A stretch of DNA of 64,000 nucleotides from Symbiodinium natans (GCA_905221605.1 CAJNDS010001602.1:476501-540500); one strand, 5' to 3'. Positions 1 through 12,251 are shown, numbered from the stretch's first letter. The notes: generated by a model not told the origin, from the sequence alone. Program-made: numbers and translations.

Positions 1-709
1 TTGTCAGACTCAGAACCACGGGCGCCGCGTTTGCATGCGCGTGGTTATGCCGGCTTTATGCCTGGGTTCAGCTATGCGCATCCTGATTTGTTGCCAAGGC
101 GCGGCGCGCAGGCTCATCACAGGCTACACCGTGGCCGTGCCCGTTGTCATTTCTGAAGACACAAGGCGCCTTTACCTGCTTTGCCTTTGCGGGTTTCAGG
201 AGCAGAAGTACCCGGCTTTCTTTCACATGCAGAAGACTTGGATTGCATCCTTCACACCTTCATAGTGGCCCGTTCGCGGCCGATGCACAGGTTAGCCCCA
301 TGGACCCTTTGGGATCATGAAACCCCACTGCAATGTAAGAGCAGTCTCCTATGGCACTATAGGCCACTGTGGGCTCGAAATTCAAGAGCTGACGGCTGAC
401 GGGGCTCTCGCCAAGGCTTGGTCTCCACTTCGGCTGCTCGACCTGGTGGTGTTCACTCGTGAGCTTTTTGCAAACTCCACGGTCTCAAGCGGTGCATTGA
501 CAATATTGACAGTGTCATGGCAAGGCACATCGACGGAGACCGCACCTTGTGCTGCAAGGTGTGGATTCCTCGCGTCCGTAGGCAGACTATCGTCAAAACT
601 GGGAGCTGAGAGGCGCACTGAGTCCGTGGGGGCTGTGAGTGTTCGGTTCTTGCCCTCTTCCATCCTATTTCGAGTTCTGTCCAATCTAATTCAGCCGGGT
701 TGCGGAGTG

Positions 710-745
710 CTAGGGCCACTAGGGCCGCTAGGGCCGCTAGGGCCT
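710..745. repeat. 9-bp tandem array, 4 copies
   Basis: Four head-to-tail copies of CTAGGGCCG, the first and last differing at the final base. It belongs to the 9/10-bp tandem-array class found throughout this window. Confidence 0.9.
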
Positions 746-1752
746 TGGGCTTTACACCGAGGCGCTTGACATTGACAAGTCGAAGCCCGGCATGCCGCCG
801 TTTCCTTGCACGCAGGTGCGTCTGCACGCTTCTCTTTTGCCATTCGTAGCACATGATACTTGTAAGCAGTATCCGCCTATACCTTGTATCACCATGTCCT
901 CCTCATCTTCCTCGACCTCTTTCATCATCGCCATTTCATGCTGCACGAAGATAGGGATAAAGCCTGAAAGCATCGTTGGAGCAGTGGTGCCATGCGAGCT
1001 GTCAGGTCATCATGCAATCATGTGAATACGCATTATGAAGTTATGCTGCCTTCCACTGCCACTGCTTCTTCTTTAGGAAGGCTTTGGGGAGCAGTTTTCC
1101 GAGCAGGCTTTGTGTTGTCTCTTGTAAAGCTTGTCTGGCAGGGTTGAGGCAACAATGGCTTAATTTCATTCCTCGTGTGTGTTGCCACGGCTTGTGAATT
1201 GAGGACCTCATAACAAATAGGTTCCTCTGCTGCTAGGTACAGCGCGTTGATGACGACGGCGAGATAGGCGTGCTTCGTTGCTGCATATGGGTGACATTAT
1301 GGGTGAGCTGAAATGTCGTAGACAACCGTGGTATCCAGTTTCAGCATGTTTCGGTTGCAGCGTCGTGATGATCCCTTCTCCACTTCCCATCCTTGTGGGC
1401 CGAGACTGCGAGACTACCTTTTTCTTGCTGGCAGGTCGTTGGAATGACCAGCAGAGGCGCGCCCAGCCGCCCTCACAAGGTCCAACAAGCCTCCCAGCCG
1501 ATGGCAGTCCTCGCTGCCATTATGGCATCAAGGGGTTCCAGCATCTTGGTACGGGGCTGCTCTGAAGCATCCTGGGGGCGGCCTAGATCTTAGCCATTAA
1601 CATCCATCAACGTGCTTCAGCAAAAGCTCAACTCAGCCTTGTTCTCCGATGGATCTTGAAAGCAGTCCGATCGTAGCATCATCATTCATCATCATTACAT
1701 CAGTTTATGGTGTTCAGCAGTCAATGCATGACGGAGTTCAGTAGCCAATGCA

Positions 1753-2157
1753 TTGCACATGGCAAGGGAGTTGGCTGGAATGGACTCTCCTCTAAGTGGA
1801 GACGAGTTCTGCTTGGATGACTTAGCAGCACCTTGGCTCCCTCAATGTCAGAGCCCACACTTGCAGTCACCTGGACATGTGAATAAGATGCGGAACAGCA
1901 CATGTCCTGCCATATCCCACCATCTCATGAAACTTCAAAGTTGTTCTAGTCAGCTAAGGTTGTCGAACCACAGGAAGTCCCGGCAAATGGTGCCTGCGGC
2001 CGAAGCGTATGGCTGCAGGCCGTTGAGGTCTATGGCAACCCGGTCGAAGAGTGCCAAAACTTGGGGTAGAAAACCTACGCAGCCTGAACAATGCAGCTCT
2101 CGTCTTCCATGTATCGTCTTTGTGTTGTTTACTTGTGCGGATCGCCACAGACATTAG
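1753..2157 (+). CDS. Unrecognised ORF, possibly a 5' exon
   Basis: An ATG-started frame of 134 codons. The first 35 residues are acidic and look protein-like (SGDEFCLDDL near residue 14); the rest is Ser/Arg/Gln-rich and looks like random translation. No family is recognised. It lies about 650 bp upstream of the first ankyrin exon on the same strand, so its first part could be an early exon of that gene. Apart from this, 1-2801 shows no convincing exon to me, only short chance ORFs. Confidence 0.12.
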   Translation: MHMARELAGMDSPLSGDEFCLDDLAAPWLPQCQSPHLQSPGHVNKMRNSTCPAISHHLMKLQSCSSQLRLSNHRKSRQMVPAAEAYGCRPLRSMATRSKSAKTWGRKPTQPEQCSSRLPCIVFVLFTCADRHRH

Positions 2158-2801
2158 CAGACATGCGCTTGGGTGCAGCGAACACCTGATTCACCCGATT
2201 CTACAACCGCACAAAACCCCAACTCAAGGCCAGCCGGGCTTTCAGAAGCTAGGAGACCAGGGCTTGAAGCTGCTGCAGGAGGCCTGATTACGCTTGAATT
2301 ACACAAGTATGCGGTCTCATGTAGTGTATGGCACTGTATCCATCGCGATCCACTTGTGCGTTGCTTGTCACTTGGGAAGGGATTGAGACTTTCTCGAACA
2401 TTAGGTACACTTTCTCAGGAATCTCTACCTTGCAACCTTGTTTTCGGCCGCTTGTGCGTCTGCTGATGTCTGCAGGTTCGATGGCGAGTGGGTGGTCCGA
2501 AGTCTGCACGAGCCAGGCTCGTCGATGTCCTCTGGTTTCTACCTGCTTCTACGTGCTTCTACTTGCTTCCTGCTTTCTACTTGTTTATAGCTTCAGGTCT
2601 CGGTCTGGAGGGTCTGAGCTTGATGGTATTCATCTGACTTCCCGTCCTGCGATCCTGACCAAGAATTGAGGGTTGCAAAGCCTTCGAAGGCTCATCCTCT
2701 ACTTCTTCATCCAAGCCTCCTACCGCTTTCGTTTCAAGGCCGACTCTGTGTGATCTGTGTGGTCTCTGCGGTGGCGTGTTTCTTCTGCGAGATCTCTTGA
2801 G

Positions 2802-4571
2802 GCCCGGGACATCCATGGTCATGCGCTGCACGTCTTGGCGGTGCACGAGGATCGCCCGCGTCTTCTAATCGGAACCTTCCCATCTCCTTAAAGCTTCTGC
2901 TCCTCCTCTCTCTCTCTCTCTCTCGCTCTCTCTCTCAGTCTCTCAGTTCCTCTCTCAGCCTCTCAGCCTCTCAGCCTCTCAGTCTCTCTTTCTCTGTTTT
3001 TGTTTTATGCCTTCTTTTTTTTTTCTCTCTCTTCTTGTTCTCTGCTGTTATTCATTCTTGTCTCTCTCTCTCTCTCTCTTTCTCTGTCTGTTTTCTCTTC
3101 GAGGAGGGGCGCGGTGGCTCGCTTCGCCGGTCCTCGGGGCACTTCGCCGCGGCAGGAGGTGCACCTTTCGGCACTCCTCAGGGTGCGGGGGGGAACTTCC
3201 TCCTCTTTCGCCTTCTTTCCTCTTGTGGCAAGAGTCTCGTCTCTTTGATTTTGTCTTTGCTTCGTTTTTTTTTGTGTTACTGCCAGGCCTTTTTACCATC
3301 TTGGAGTGGCTTGTAAACTATGTAGACCTCACCGAGGAATGAGCCTTGGCCGGCACTCACTATGACAGTCCAAGCACATGCACAGCATTGCATAGCATTA
3401 GGCCTTACAGCCCTTGCTCGTAATGCTCTGAAGCCAAGGTTGGTTCATCGCGCACAACAAGATGGGCACCCTGACTTGGGGGAGTTTCTGGTAAGTTTGG
3501 AAGCCCTGAACTTGAAGCTTGCAGTCTCCACAAGCCTCCCTACAGCCCGCCTGCGGCCCGGGCCTGAGGAACCTGCCAGGCGCTTCATCTGGCCGCTGGT
3601 GTGGGCCATGCGGCCTTCCTGGACTTTCTGGGTGAGGTACAGAACATATCAGAATGTGAGGGCAGATTTCATTTCGTGCCTTTGGTGTGTTCTGTCAAAA
3701 GACCCCTTCGACTTAGAGGACTTGGAGCACTTGGAGCGCTGAGATCTCCGAGCCACTGCCAGGCAGATGCGGACCTGGATGCCAAGACCCGCTTTGATGG
3801 CAAGGCAGCGGCCTCAGATGCTACGTAGTCATCTTCGTTCCTGGCAGCCGCAGGACAACTACACAGCTCTGCATGAAGCGGCTTTCTTCAAGCAGGAGAC
3901 TGATAAGTCTGTCAAGGGCACGGGCTTTTTGCTTCGGATTTTTGGGAGGTTTGCGAAGCAGCCTCTTTGGTTCTGCAAAGTCATAGTGTCAGTTTTTTGT
4001 CCCGTGCACCTGAATTCTGAGAGAAGAAGCCGCCCGAACTGAACTGCTGACCTGCCCTTGCTTCAAGTGAAATCCTTGCGGCGCAGTCAGCAGCGGTGAT
4101 GAAGCTGCTGATGATGCGTGCCGACGTGCCTCTGAAGAAGTAGTCTGTTGAGTTGCTCAGATTAAAGATCTGTTGGTCATGAGGCTGTGCAAAGCCGTTT
4201 TGTGCTTGAGTGGTTTCTGTCCGTATCGAGAATTTCCTCGGCGTGAGAGCATGGCTCCTGCAACTTCCGAGGTCAACTCTTTAAACATGAAGGGGCAAAC
4301 GCCACTACACATTGCAGCTTCTCAAGGAGGTTGGGGGGGGTGCTCGGGGCGAAAGAGCTCCAGAAGCTGCAGTGCAGTGACGTGCTAGGATGTCAACGTC
4401 GGAGCCTCGCCAGGCGCCATGGAATGCCGTCTCTTGGTCAAGTATCAAGCCGACGTCGAAATCAAGGACCTGCATCCCAGTGTGGATGATCACTTGCTCT
4501 ATCAAGAATGCTGGCAGGACAAGGCGCATTCCACAGCCTTGGATTCGGCAATGGAGAGCGGACGCAGCTAG
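2802..4571 (+). CDS. Ankyrin-repeat protein gene (multi-exon, probably 5'-incomplete)
   Basis: Joining small exons by phase gives a run of ankyrin repeats, which act as protein-protein interaction modules; partners cannot be predicted. Exons read: 2802-2859 (GHALHVLAV), 3287-3336 (ILEWLVNYVDLTE), 3402-3523 (GLTALARNALK, then GHPDLGEFL), 3580-3631 (ALHLAAGVGHAAFLDFL), 3763-3804 (ADADLDAKTRFDGK), 3854-3895 (DNYTALHEAAFF), 4087-4125 (AAVMKLLMMRADV), 4272-4329 (NMKGQTPLHIAASQG), 4414-4466 (CRLLVKYQADVEIK) and 4518-4571 (DKAHSTALDSAMES, then TAG at 4569-4571). The TALHxAA and GADVN-type consensus turns recur about every 33 residues across the joins, which supports the exon set. Intron starts are GT, GC and GA. 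Two junctions (3336/3402 and 3631/3763) fit only if the boundary base is shared. The true start codon was not found; the last exon may be the C-terminus or read into an intron. No other domain is visible. Confidence 0.72.
2903..3100. repeat. CT-rich low-complexity tract
   Basis: A pyrimidine tract of CT repeats with an 8-bp array (CAGCCTCT, about four copies, 2957-2988) and a T run near 3018. It lies in the intron between the first two ankyrin exons (2860-3286). The following stretch, 3105-3240, is GC-rich and vaguely like the dispersed poly-G element, but the match is too weak to call. Confidence 0.8.
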
Positions 4572-5860
4572 ACACACGAGCGGGGTTGTAAGTATTGTAA
4601 GTAACGCAGGAGGCGTGTCAAAGCTTGAGCCCCAACGCAGCACTGAATCACTGAGGCTATCCGCCCCACAAGCTTTTCCACCTCACCGGACGCGGGTTCA
4701 GCGACCTTTTGAAGGTGGAACGGAATTGCCAATGTCAACCGTCCCAGAGTTTGCCCCCCCCCTCGTGATAGCAAATGTTCGCCGATCGAATAGCTTGTAT
4801 TTTATGTACTTATTGCTGAGTGGGGGGGGGGAGTCGCGTGCAGGTAGCCTTACACAGTCCATCGGCAACGACTCACCTCCTCAAAGATGTGACCGAGAAC
4901 AAGCACGCGGCTCAGCATCAGTGATCGGCATCATGTTGCTGAGTAGGCTTGGGAAGACAGATAAATCATCTGTACCGACACACGGTGAAAGTACAAAGAA
5001 GTCAGTACGTAAATAGAAACACGTATATGTATGCGCCCATGTTTCGACTTATCTCGACATATCGGGATGAAATTCTGTTGTGTAGATGCGGCTTCTTGCT
5101 GAGATGCACCTTTTCCGGCATCTGAACCTCCATTTTCAGAGATCACAAGAACAGCTTCTACTTGTTTGTACCTCCTTCTTGCTGCCAGGAAGTCCGTAGT
5201 GGAGGCGAGATACCTTGATCTCCTACGATACTAGCGACATTAGTTGAATGCCTTACCGTTGCACTTCGGAGTGAACTGACCTGATATAACATGCTGCATT
5301 CAAGCTAGATACTAGCATCAGTTTAAACAATAGATACTATCCAATACGCATGGGCCGATTAAAGTAAAAGCCAACGGCTAGTAGCATCAGTTAAAAAGCA
5401 GAGACACTATTTATAACCTATAGAAACATACTCTTTATCATATTCGCTATCCGCACCAAGTTTCAATTGTAAACAGTTCACTTAATTTGATTTGATTAAT
5501 TCAACCGGCTGGCAAGTATTCGTTTATTGTTACACTGTCTGGAAACATTGGACGAGAATGAAGGACAGCTACTGGGACAACCGACACGCCAAATAGCTGT
5601 TGTAATCAGGGGCAGGTTTTTCATGTTGTACTCAGGGACTAGCTACGTTGAATTGAAAGGCAAGTTGATGTATAAGTTAAAAAAACGACCTCGTTTGTTA
5701 AGTTCGGATGGCACACTTACTACTTTGACGTTAGTACCCCCAAGTTCTCATTTAAGTGATTTGAACTGGGTTGGTTGTTAAGTGATTTGAACTGGGTTGG
5801 TTGTGACAGCATCTAGAAACTTTGTTTTGGTGATCTAGAAGCACAGCCATTGAGAGGGGC
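4572..5860. other. AT-richer intergenic stretch with a 26-bp duplication
   Basis: No convincing exon. From about 5200 to 5800 the base composition is clearly more AT-rich than elsewhere. A 26-bp sequence is repeated directly at 5752-5777 and 5778-5803. A G run lies near 4823. Confidence 0.5.
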
Positions 5861-6310
5861 TGGGCGGCCAAAACCCTCTACTGTCTCAATATCTGGAAAG
5901 TCTGGGAGGCCGAAACACTGTGCCGTCCCAGTGTTATGAGGTTTTGAATTCAAAGCCACACTACTGTTCCAAAAGCTCCAAAAATGATCTTTTGGGGGTC
6001 TCCAGAGCTGGAAACCGCAAACTTTGGGACATCACGGCATTTCTGCATCTGAGGCCTCAAAACATTGGGACAGTACGGCCTCTGCATTCCAAAACCTTGG
6101 GACAGTACAGTGCTTTTGGCACCTCCGTACCTAACACCATTGGGACCGTACAGCGTGTTCTGCACCTGAAGAGGCTGAAGTGCTGTGCAGTCCCAATCTT
6201 GTTTCCAGTCATGCAAAAACGCTGAACTGTCCCAATCTTCGCCCTGGAGACCTTGACAAGATTGGTTTTTGTGAGTTTTATTGGGACAGTTGAGCGTATT
6301 CCATTGTTAA
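5860..6310. repeat. Degenerate array built on TTGGGACAGT in both orientations
   Basis: The motif TTGGGACAGT or TTGGGACCGT recurs about every 40 bp (near 6063, 6096, 6143 and 6284) with shared flanks such as CTGCAT. Its reverse complement ACTGTCCCAA or similar occurs near 5920, 6188 and 6226. This looks like an old decayed minisatellite or fold-back cluster. No coding sense. Confidence 0.6.
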
Positions 6311-6385
6311 CCCTTACACCCCAAAGCTACATCCCTGACTGCCACCGGCAGGGAACAGTATGGGCAAAAAGGTGGGGTATCATAT

Positions 6386-6422
6386 ATATATATACATATA
6401 TGCATACATATGTATATATTCA
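6386..6422. repeat. TA/CATA microsatellite
   Basis: Short alternating TA run followed by CATA-like units. From 6423 to 8023 I see no supported gene, only unrelated short ORFs. Confidence 0.8.
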
Positions 6423-8023
6423 TGTGCATATTCCAAATCCACTGCCGACCATCCGAAGGATCCACGATGCGTGGGCAGAGCAACTGTCCAAGGTTGGCTC
6501 TGAGGGTTTTGCCTGCCTCAGGGTATCACAAAGTATCACGTGTACAATACCGCGCTCTCCGTCTAGACGCCGACGGAAGCCTCTCGCAGCCCGAAGGAGA
6601 TGGTCACTTCTCCGGCTGAGGGCTTGCAGTCACCGAGCTGAAAGGATGTCGAAGTGAAAGTTTCGTTGTTGTTGATTAGCTTACATGGAAGCTCCTAGTG
6701 GTCGTTCTGTCTCCAATGAAGTTCTGCATATCCTTTATGCGGGGAATCCAGTGCCCAGGAAGTGGATCTCCCTGCTCAGCATTGCGCCGCGGGCTGGAGA
6801 GGAGGCTGTTAAAGGGTGTTTGTGCCCCTTTGTGTCTCCTTGTGTTTCGTACTCTCTGGTGCCCGTAACTGTTGTCCCAGCTAGCATCTCTTCTGGTACG
6901 GCAGGTGTTAGCACTTCTGAGCTGCCGAGGTGATCGAAGCGCTGACGATTGCTCCTGAGGTGTCTCACTATTTGTGTTATTTCTCGCGTGCTACAAACTT
7001 CTGACAAACAACGCTGCTTTTGGGCGTATCGAGCCCTATGTCCGAAACCCTCAGCCTGCTGTTGAAGCTTAGCCGCAGCGAAGGTTATGGACGAGGGCCA
7101 CCACCCACTTCCTCGCAGGGTCAGCATGCCAGCAGGCCTGAACGGGCCTGAGCCCCTGTTGGACATGCTTCCTTATATCTTTGTGTTCAGCGGATGTGTT
7201 GCCCTTCAGTTGGGACCTTTGCTTTGTCACTGCTGCTTTTGGCCCCCACTCCCATACTCCCATGATCTCCCGTACCTCCCCTCCCCTTCGTTCAGCTGTG
7301 ACTTGCTTCGCATCCATTAATTAAACATCCTCAGACATCCGCTATGTGTCCATCGTACTGCAAAAATCACGGAGCAGCATGCTCCACGTGCTGCTTTGAA
7401 TCCATGCGCCGTGAATTCGAAGGCAATGCGCCTTGCAGCAATCCGTTTGACCGCCCATTCGTTTGTGAATCTCCGTGCCTACTGCGTGGCTTGAAGGACA
7501 CGTGGACATGGCTAAGATTGACTATATGACCCTCGCAGTACGTTCGTGTGTGGGCGTACTCTGCTTCGTGTAGCAACGGCGGATGTGTTCTGGGTTCTTC
7601 TTCTTCATTCTAGCGCTGTGGCCCGCGGCCTTGTTGTGGCGAGGAAAGCTTGCACGTGCCGTGCACACAGCACTGACGCCCAAGCACACATCAGACTTCA
7701 GCCCCACGCCTTCCCGAACTTCCATCTCAGCGCCGTGGCCACTTCACCTTGAAAAGGGGCAAAGGAGCTAAGGTGCAAAGCGTCACAGCAGTGTAGGTAG
7801 TGTAGGGTGCATGCGGTGTGCATATATTATATTCTATAACTGCGTGACTGTGAATATCGGTCACAGATGATGGCCTCCAACTTCCGTGCCTTCTCCTCAC
7901 GTGCTGGAGCTGGGGACTATTGCGCCCGTGAGCAAAAGTGAAGACAGTTCATCGCGGGCTATTTTCCCCGGTGCTGGCTTTCTCCGGCTGTCCATTGTGG
8001 CCTTGTCCATCTGCAAGATCGCC

Positions 8024-9333
8024 ATGAAGGGGCTATTGTTGCTTGTCTGAGGGTGGCAGAAGCAGGCATCTCAGACTGCAGGAGGCCGTATGTAGCCTGA
8101 GCTTTTGACCAACTGTTGAGCTGAACACACTGAGTGACTGTTGCATCGCTTGGCTCAAGCCATTGTACAGCCTTGACGCTTTTCGACAGTTCTCTGGGCT
8201 TGAGCCATGCTGCTACGGCCTCCAGCGCTTGGTGGGTTTGTTCTGCTCTGCAACTGGTCAAGACACTCGTGTGCTTGGTGTCGATGGCCTTGCACTTGTT
8301 GACAAACGGCTGGGGTGTCGTGAAGTCTTCCTGACAGCCGTTCGGCAAGCCGGGACCTGCATTTTGGGAATGGAAATCGTTAACTCGTGCCGCCCTGATA
8401 GTTTGGTTCTGTCTTTCCAGTCTGTTGGGATTGTGCTGATCGAGTTTGGTTTTGGGAATTCATTGTACAGCTGGAGAATGCCAACGCTCGACAGTGGTAA
8501 CCGGGCCTGGAAAGCTGTTGCCACTGCACGGGATATGATGCGAACCCGCTTATTGATGCGGAGAGTGCTTTGGGCACCCATCATCTGGCGAGGGAGCGTG
8601 CTGGCCACTTCTGTATGCTGCGGTGCTGGGCCTCTGGCTTCTATAGTATAAACGGTGACCTCATTCTCTCCCGCAAGTGTCTTGGCTCCTGATGGCTGAG
8701 ATGCGATTCTCAATTTGCGGCTGCATCCGCCATGCGGCTGCTACCAGTGCTGGAGTGGTGGGTCTTTAGTACCATGCTTGCTCAGGGGCATGTGCTTTGC
8801 AGCAGCAACTTTGCTGCTGCTGTCACTGCTTGCATGTGCATAGTCTCTACACTCTGGCTTCTCCTCGGCGCGGCGAAAGGGATTGGCAGCTGTCTTCTTC
8901 CAGTTTGGCGTCAGGGCAAGGGCGAAACCGAGTCGCAACAATGAAGGGGCTATTGTTGCTTGTCTGAGGGTGGCAGAAGCAGGCATCTCAGACTGCAGGA
9001 GGCCGTATGTAGCCTGAGCTTTTGACCAACTGTTGAGCTGAACACACTGAGTGACTGTTGCATCGCTTGGTCCAAGCCATTGTACAGCCTTGACGCTTTT
9101 CGACAGTTCTCTGCCCCACCCTTGGCTACGCCCCACCCTGCACATGCCGGGGTCTTTAGTACCATGCTTGCTCAGGGGCATGTGCTTTGCAGCAGCAACT
9201 TTGCTGCTGCTGTCACTGCTTGCATGTGCATAGTCTCTACACTCTGGCTTCTCCTCGGCGCGGCGAAAGGGATTGGCAGCTGTCTTCTTCCAGTTTGGCG
9301 TCAGGGCAAGGGCGAAACCGAGTCGCAACAATG
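8024..9333. repeat. Duplicated blocks A-B-A'-B'
   Basis: A 173-bp block A (8024-8196) is repeated almost identically at 8941-9113. A 183-bp block B (8761-8943) is repeated at 9151-9333. The order is A, 564-bp spacer, B, A', 37-bp spacer, B', with B and A' joined directly. This is a tandem duplication of a roughly 0.9 kb unit in which most of the second spacer was lost or replaced. Minus-strand frames stay open through A and B, but no protein family is recognised. Confidence 0.92.
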
Positions 9334-9414
9334 CGTTTTGGACTGTTGGGTGGCGTGCGTGAGGGTGTTGTTGATGTTAAACTGCTAAAGGCTGGGCCGT
9401 TGCAGTTCTTTTGA

Positions 9415-10125
9415 CTCCAAAGGCACCCATCCTCCATAGCGCAGAGCATCCGTCCCAGCGGAGTGCAGTTGGATGCGACGTCAGTCCGAAAGATGCAGGG
9501 AGTGGCGTTGCTGACGGATGAAGAGGAGGGCGGAGGAAGAGAGGCAAGCCAAGAAGAGCTGTTCGGAGCCGGAGCCTCCATGTGTGAAAAATTGATGGCC
9601 CATCTTGGGTAGAGTTCGCGCACGCGGTCCGCGAAGTGGTATGGGGAGCACGCGGGAATTTTCATGCATGAATAAAGCGAGCACAAGACAATTTCTGGAG
9701 GCATCAGCCGGAGTGCACGACGCAAAGACTTGCATTGGATCCGACACCACATAATGTCCGCCACTGTGCCCCAGCGCATTCCTAAAGTTCTACATGCCGA
9801 AAGTGGTGGAATGTTGCCAAGGAAGAGATATAGGCAAATCATCGGTCTCCTGCTTATGAACACTCGCCAGATGATGGCGCATGCAATGATGGCTCGGTGC
9901 TTCTTCAGATGCGCTCCTGCCGGGGCCCGTTCTTTTGCCATGGTTGTGCGGGCGCACGGATGGACAACTGTTGTGCCTCCATGCGCGCATCCATACGCGC
10001 TTGCTGGAGACTTGCATTGGAGATGTGCCACGCACCAAGCTACAACGGCGTGGCTTAGTTCGTTGCCTGGTCAGCGTTCGCAGCGTGCAAGCCCTCGCAG
10101 CCATCAAGGAGGGGGGGGGCATTAA
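9415..10125. other. Region open on both strands, coding status unresolved
   Basis: A minus-strand frame is open for 264 codons (9237-10031). On the plus strand two frames also look protein-like: about 9415-9612 (short acidic run TDEEEGGG, ending in TAG) and 9730-10125. No family is recognised in either direction and no exon with clear splice edges could be placed. Any gene here is more likely plus-strand, like its neighbours, but that is only inference. Confidence 0.2.
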
Positions 10126-10388
10126 CTTCGTCAAAATGCTTTTTTCCCAGTCGTGGCCGTCTATCGCTCAAAGCTTTCACCGCTGTTTGCTCAGATTTGC
10201 ACTTTTAACAACCCTGAAGCAACGTCGGAATGGAGCAGTGCGAGGATCTTGAGCTTTGCCAGGGCTCCCCATTCAGGAAAGCATCATTGGCACGCCTTTG
10301 CTTTTCCGTATCATGATTCCTGTTGTTTGCTTCGGGCGTTTGGCAGGGAAGTCAGTAAATCAGGTTAAGCCCGTACTTCCACGCGTGT

Positions 10389-10788
10389 TTGAATGTATTT
10401 ATGCGACTTTTAGTTCAGAGACTTCACGATCAGCTCTTGCAACTCCAACGCTTGTATGTAGAGTCGCAGCAAGGTGTTGCGCAATTGTTTGTTCTTCGTA
10501 AGCAAAGGCAAGGGAGGGTGACTCAAAGCGTCGCTTGTGCCAGGCACCAATTTTTTGTGCGAGTACAAGGCCGAGGAGAAGTGGGCCTACTCAGGCCACA
10601 CTGGATTCGGGGGGTTGCGAGCCTTGTGAGATCCCAAGGACATAGCTCGAGGCAACTGAGAGGGCAGGACTTCTTTGAATGGTCAGTTGCTTTTGATCGT
10701 CTTGGGCTATCAACTCTGGGGAGGGCGGCGTTCAGACGGCCAACAACAGAATCAATGCAGTAATGCAGGAGTTGATGATGGTGTTCTG
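10389..10788 (+). CDS. Candidate exons, unrecognised protein
   Basis: A 124-codon frame (10389-10763) begins with a Gln/Leu-rich, coiled-coil-like stretch (RLHDQLLQLQRLY). In another frame, about 10722-10787 encodes NNRINAVMQELMMVF and is followed by a GTGAGG donor-like sequence. The pieces do not assemble into a known family. From 10789 to 11215 nothing else is supported. Confidence 0.18.
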
Positions 10789-11217
10789 TTGTCCTCTACC
10801 GACATCCGCCAGGTGAGGAAAGCCGGCCTTTCCCTGCTTGGCATGAGACCCTTTGCCCGGGCTGCAACCAGGAGCTGGGTTGTGAAAGTTGCGAGAGGCT
10901 TAAGTTTTGGCTTGTTGTTTTGTTTGCGCTTTTTGCACGCTCTCAGAACATTGTCCACCTGCCAAACAGGAGCGGCTCCAGAGCAACGCCACCATTTCGC
11001 TTCCGCAGCAGAGCCGCTGGCGCCGCGTTGCCAGGTGAACCCGGAACGGCCTCTTGTGTAGAGATCCTATCGACTTGCACCTGATCCTGCTGAGGGGTAA
11101 TCAATTCCCTGACAAACTTGTGCTAGGCGGCTCTACACCATCCTGACGGGTCAAAGCCAGGATCCGGTGAACCAGGCGTGGGCAGCAAGAAATGCAAGCT
11201 CGGAAGGCATTAACAGC

Positions 11218-11244
11218 ACTAGCAACACTAGCAACACTAACAGC
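11218..11244. repeat. 9-bp tandem array, 3 copies
   Basis: Three copies of ACTAGCAAC, the last one degenerate. It is followed by two copies of a TGTTGCACG 9-mer at about 11249-11267. Confidence 0.8.
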
Positions 11245-11689
11245 CAAGTGTTGCACGTGTTGCACGTTCTCCGTGGTTGCAGTGCACTGGGAGGTCCGAT
11301 GTGACACGACCCTTGCTGGTGAGGCACGGTGTGTGACTTTGTCGGATTGCACGTGATTTCGACACGTCACTGTGGCCCCGTCACTGTTCGCTTCTGAGTT
11401 TGACTGTTTTTGGTGTTCCAGTAAGCGTACCCCCCAACCATGTCAGGCATATTGCACTGGTTCAGGGAGTCCACGTCATGTAGGTCACGCGCAGGAAGCG
11501 TTCGAGTTGCTTGGCCTTAGGCTGGAGGGTTGAGAAGAGTGTCGTATGAGGCGGCCAGGGCACACGGACTGGCAGGACACGTGCTCCACTATTTGTGGTG
11601 ATGGCCAGAGTCAGCAAGCACAAGACAGCATGAACTAGCGTTAAGTCGTTCAGATAAGCTATTCCTTGGTGTGTGAAAAGGGCAATAAA

Positions 11690-12180
11690 CAGTCTACAAA
11701 AAGTTTATCCAGATGTCCACCCTTGGAGAGACAAGGGCCTATGACCAGGTCAGTAAACAAGTCTCCAAACTAGTCTCTCTCTAGTCAGGCCCAAAAAAGC
11801 ACGATGGTTCGGATAGACTTTGCGGAGACTTTTGGGAGACTTTTGGAAGATTTTTGGAGACATTTGGAAATTTGTTGGAAACCTGATTGGGGACTTTTTG
11901 GAGACTTGCTGAAGACTTTTTAGAGACTTTTTGGAGATTTTCGAGACACTTTTTTCAGACTTTTTACAAGGAAAAGTCTCTCCTGCAGCTCTTCCCCCGC
12001 CCGCTCCCCCCTATAACCCTGGAGACTTTTTTTTTTGAATTTTTTTAGAGTCGGTTTGGGAGTTGTTTCAGGACTCGTAGCAGACTTTGTTTTGATTTGT
12101 GCCAGAGTCGGTTTGGAGCTGTTCCAGGGCTCTTAGCTTCAATCCGGGTGACTCAACGGTGGACTTGGAAGGGACTTTAA
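11690..12180. repeat. Degenerate GGAGACTTTTT minisatellite with opposed copies
   Basis: From 11818 to 11965 the unit GGAGACTTTTT (10-12 bp, variable) repeats more than ten times. Opposed copies (AAGTCTCC, AAAAGTCTCTCC) lie at 11752-11790 and 11970-11982, so strands could fold back. Further weak copies extend to 12180. No gene is seen from 11300 to 12200. Confidence 0.75.
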
Positions 12181-12251
12181 ATTGACTTTTTATTATTTAG
12201 CTGATTTCCAGAACAAGCTGTTTAGCGAACGACATAAAACTAGCGCCGGAA

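Noticed and set aside
8145-8160. TTGGCTCAAG and, at 23487-23505, GCCATTTGGCTC: resemblance to the dinoflagellate spliced-leader
   Set aside because: Each matches only part of the leader, with mismatches or a gap, and neither stands upstream of a recognisable intron-free gene copy.
9237-10031. 264-codon minus-strand frame
   Set aside because: Part of it is the duplicated B block, the plus strand is equally open and more protein-like in places, and no family or splice edges support it.
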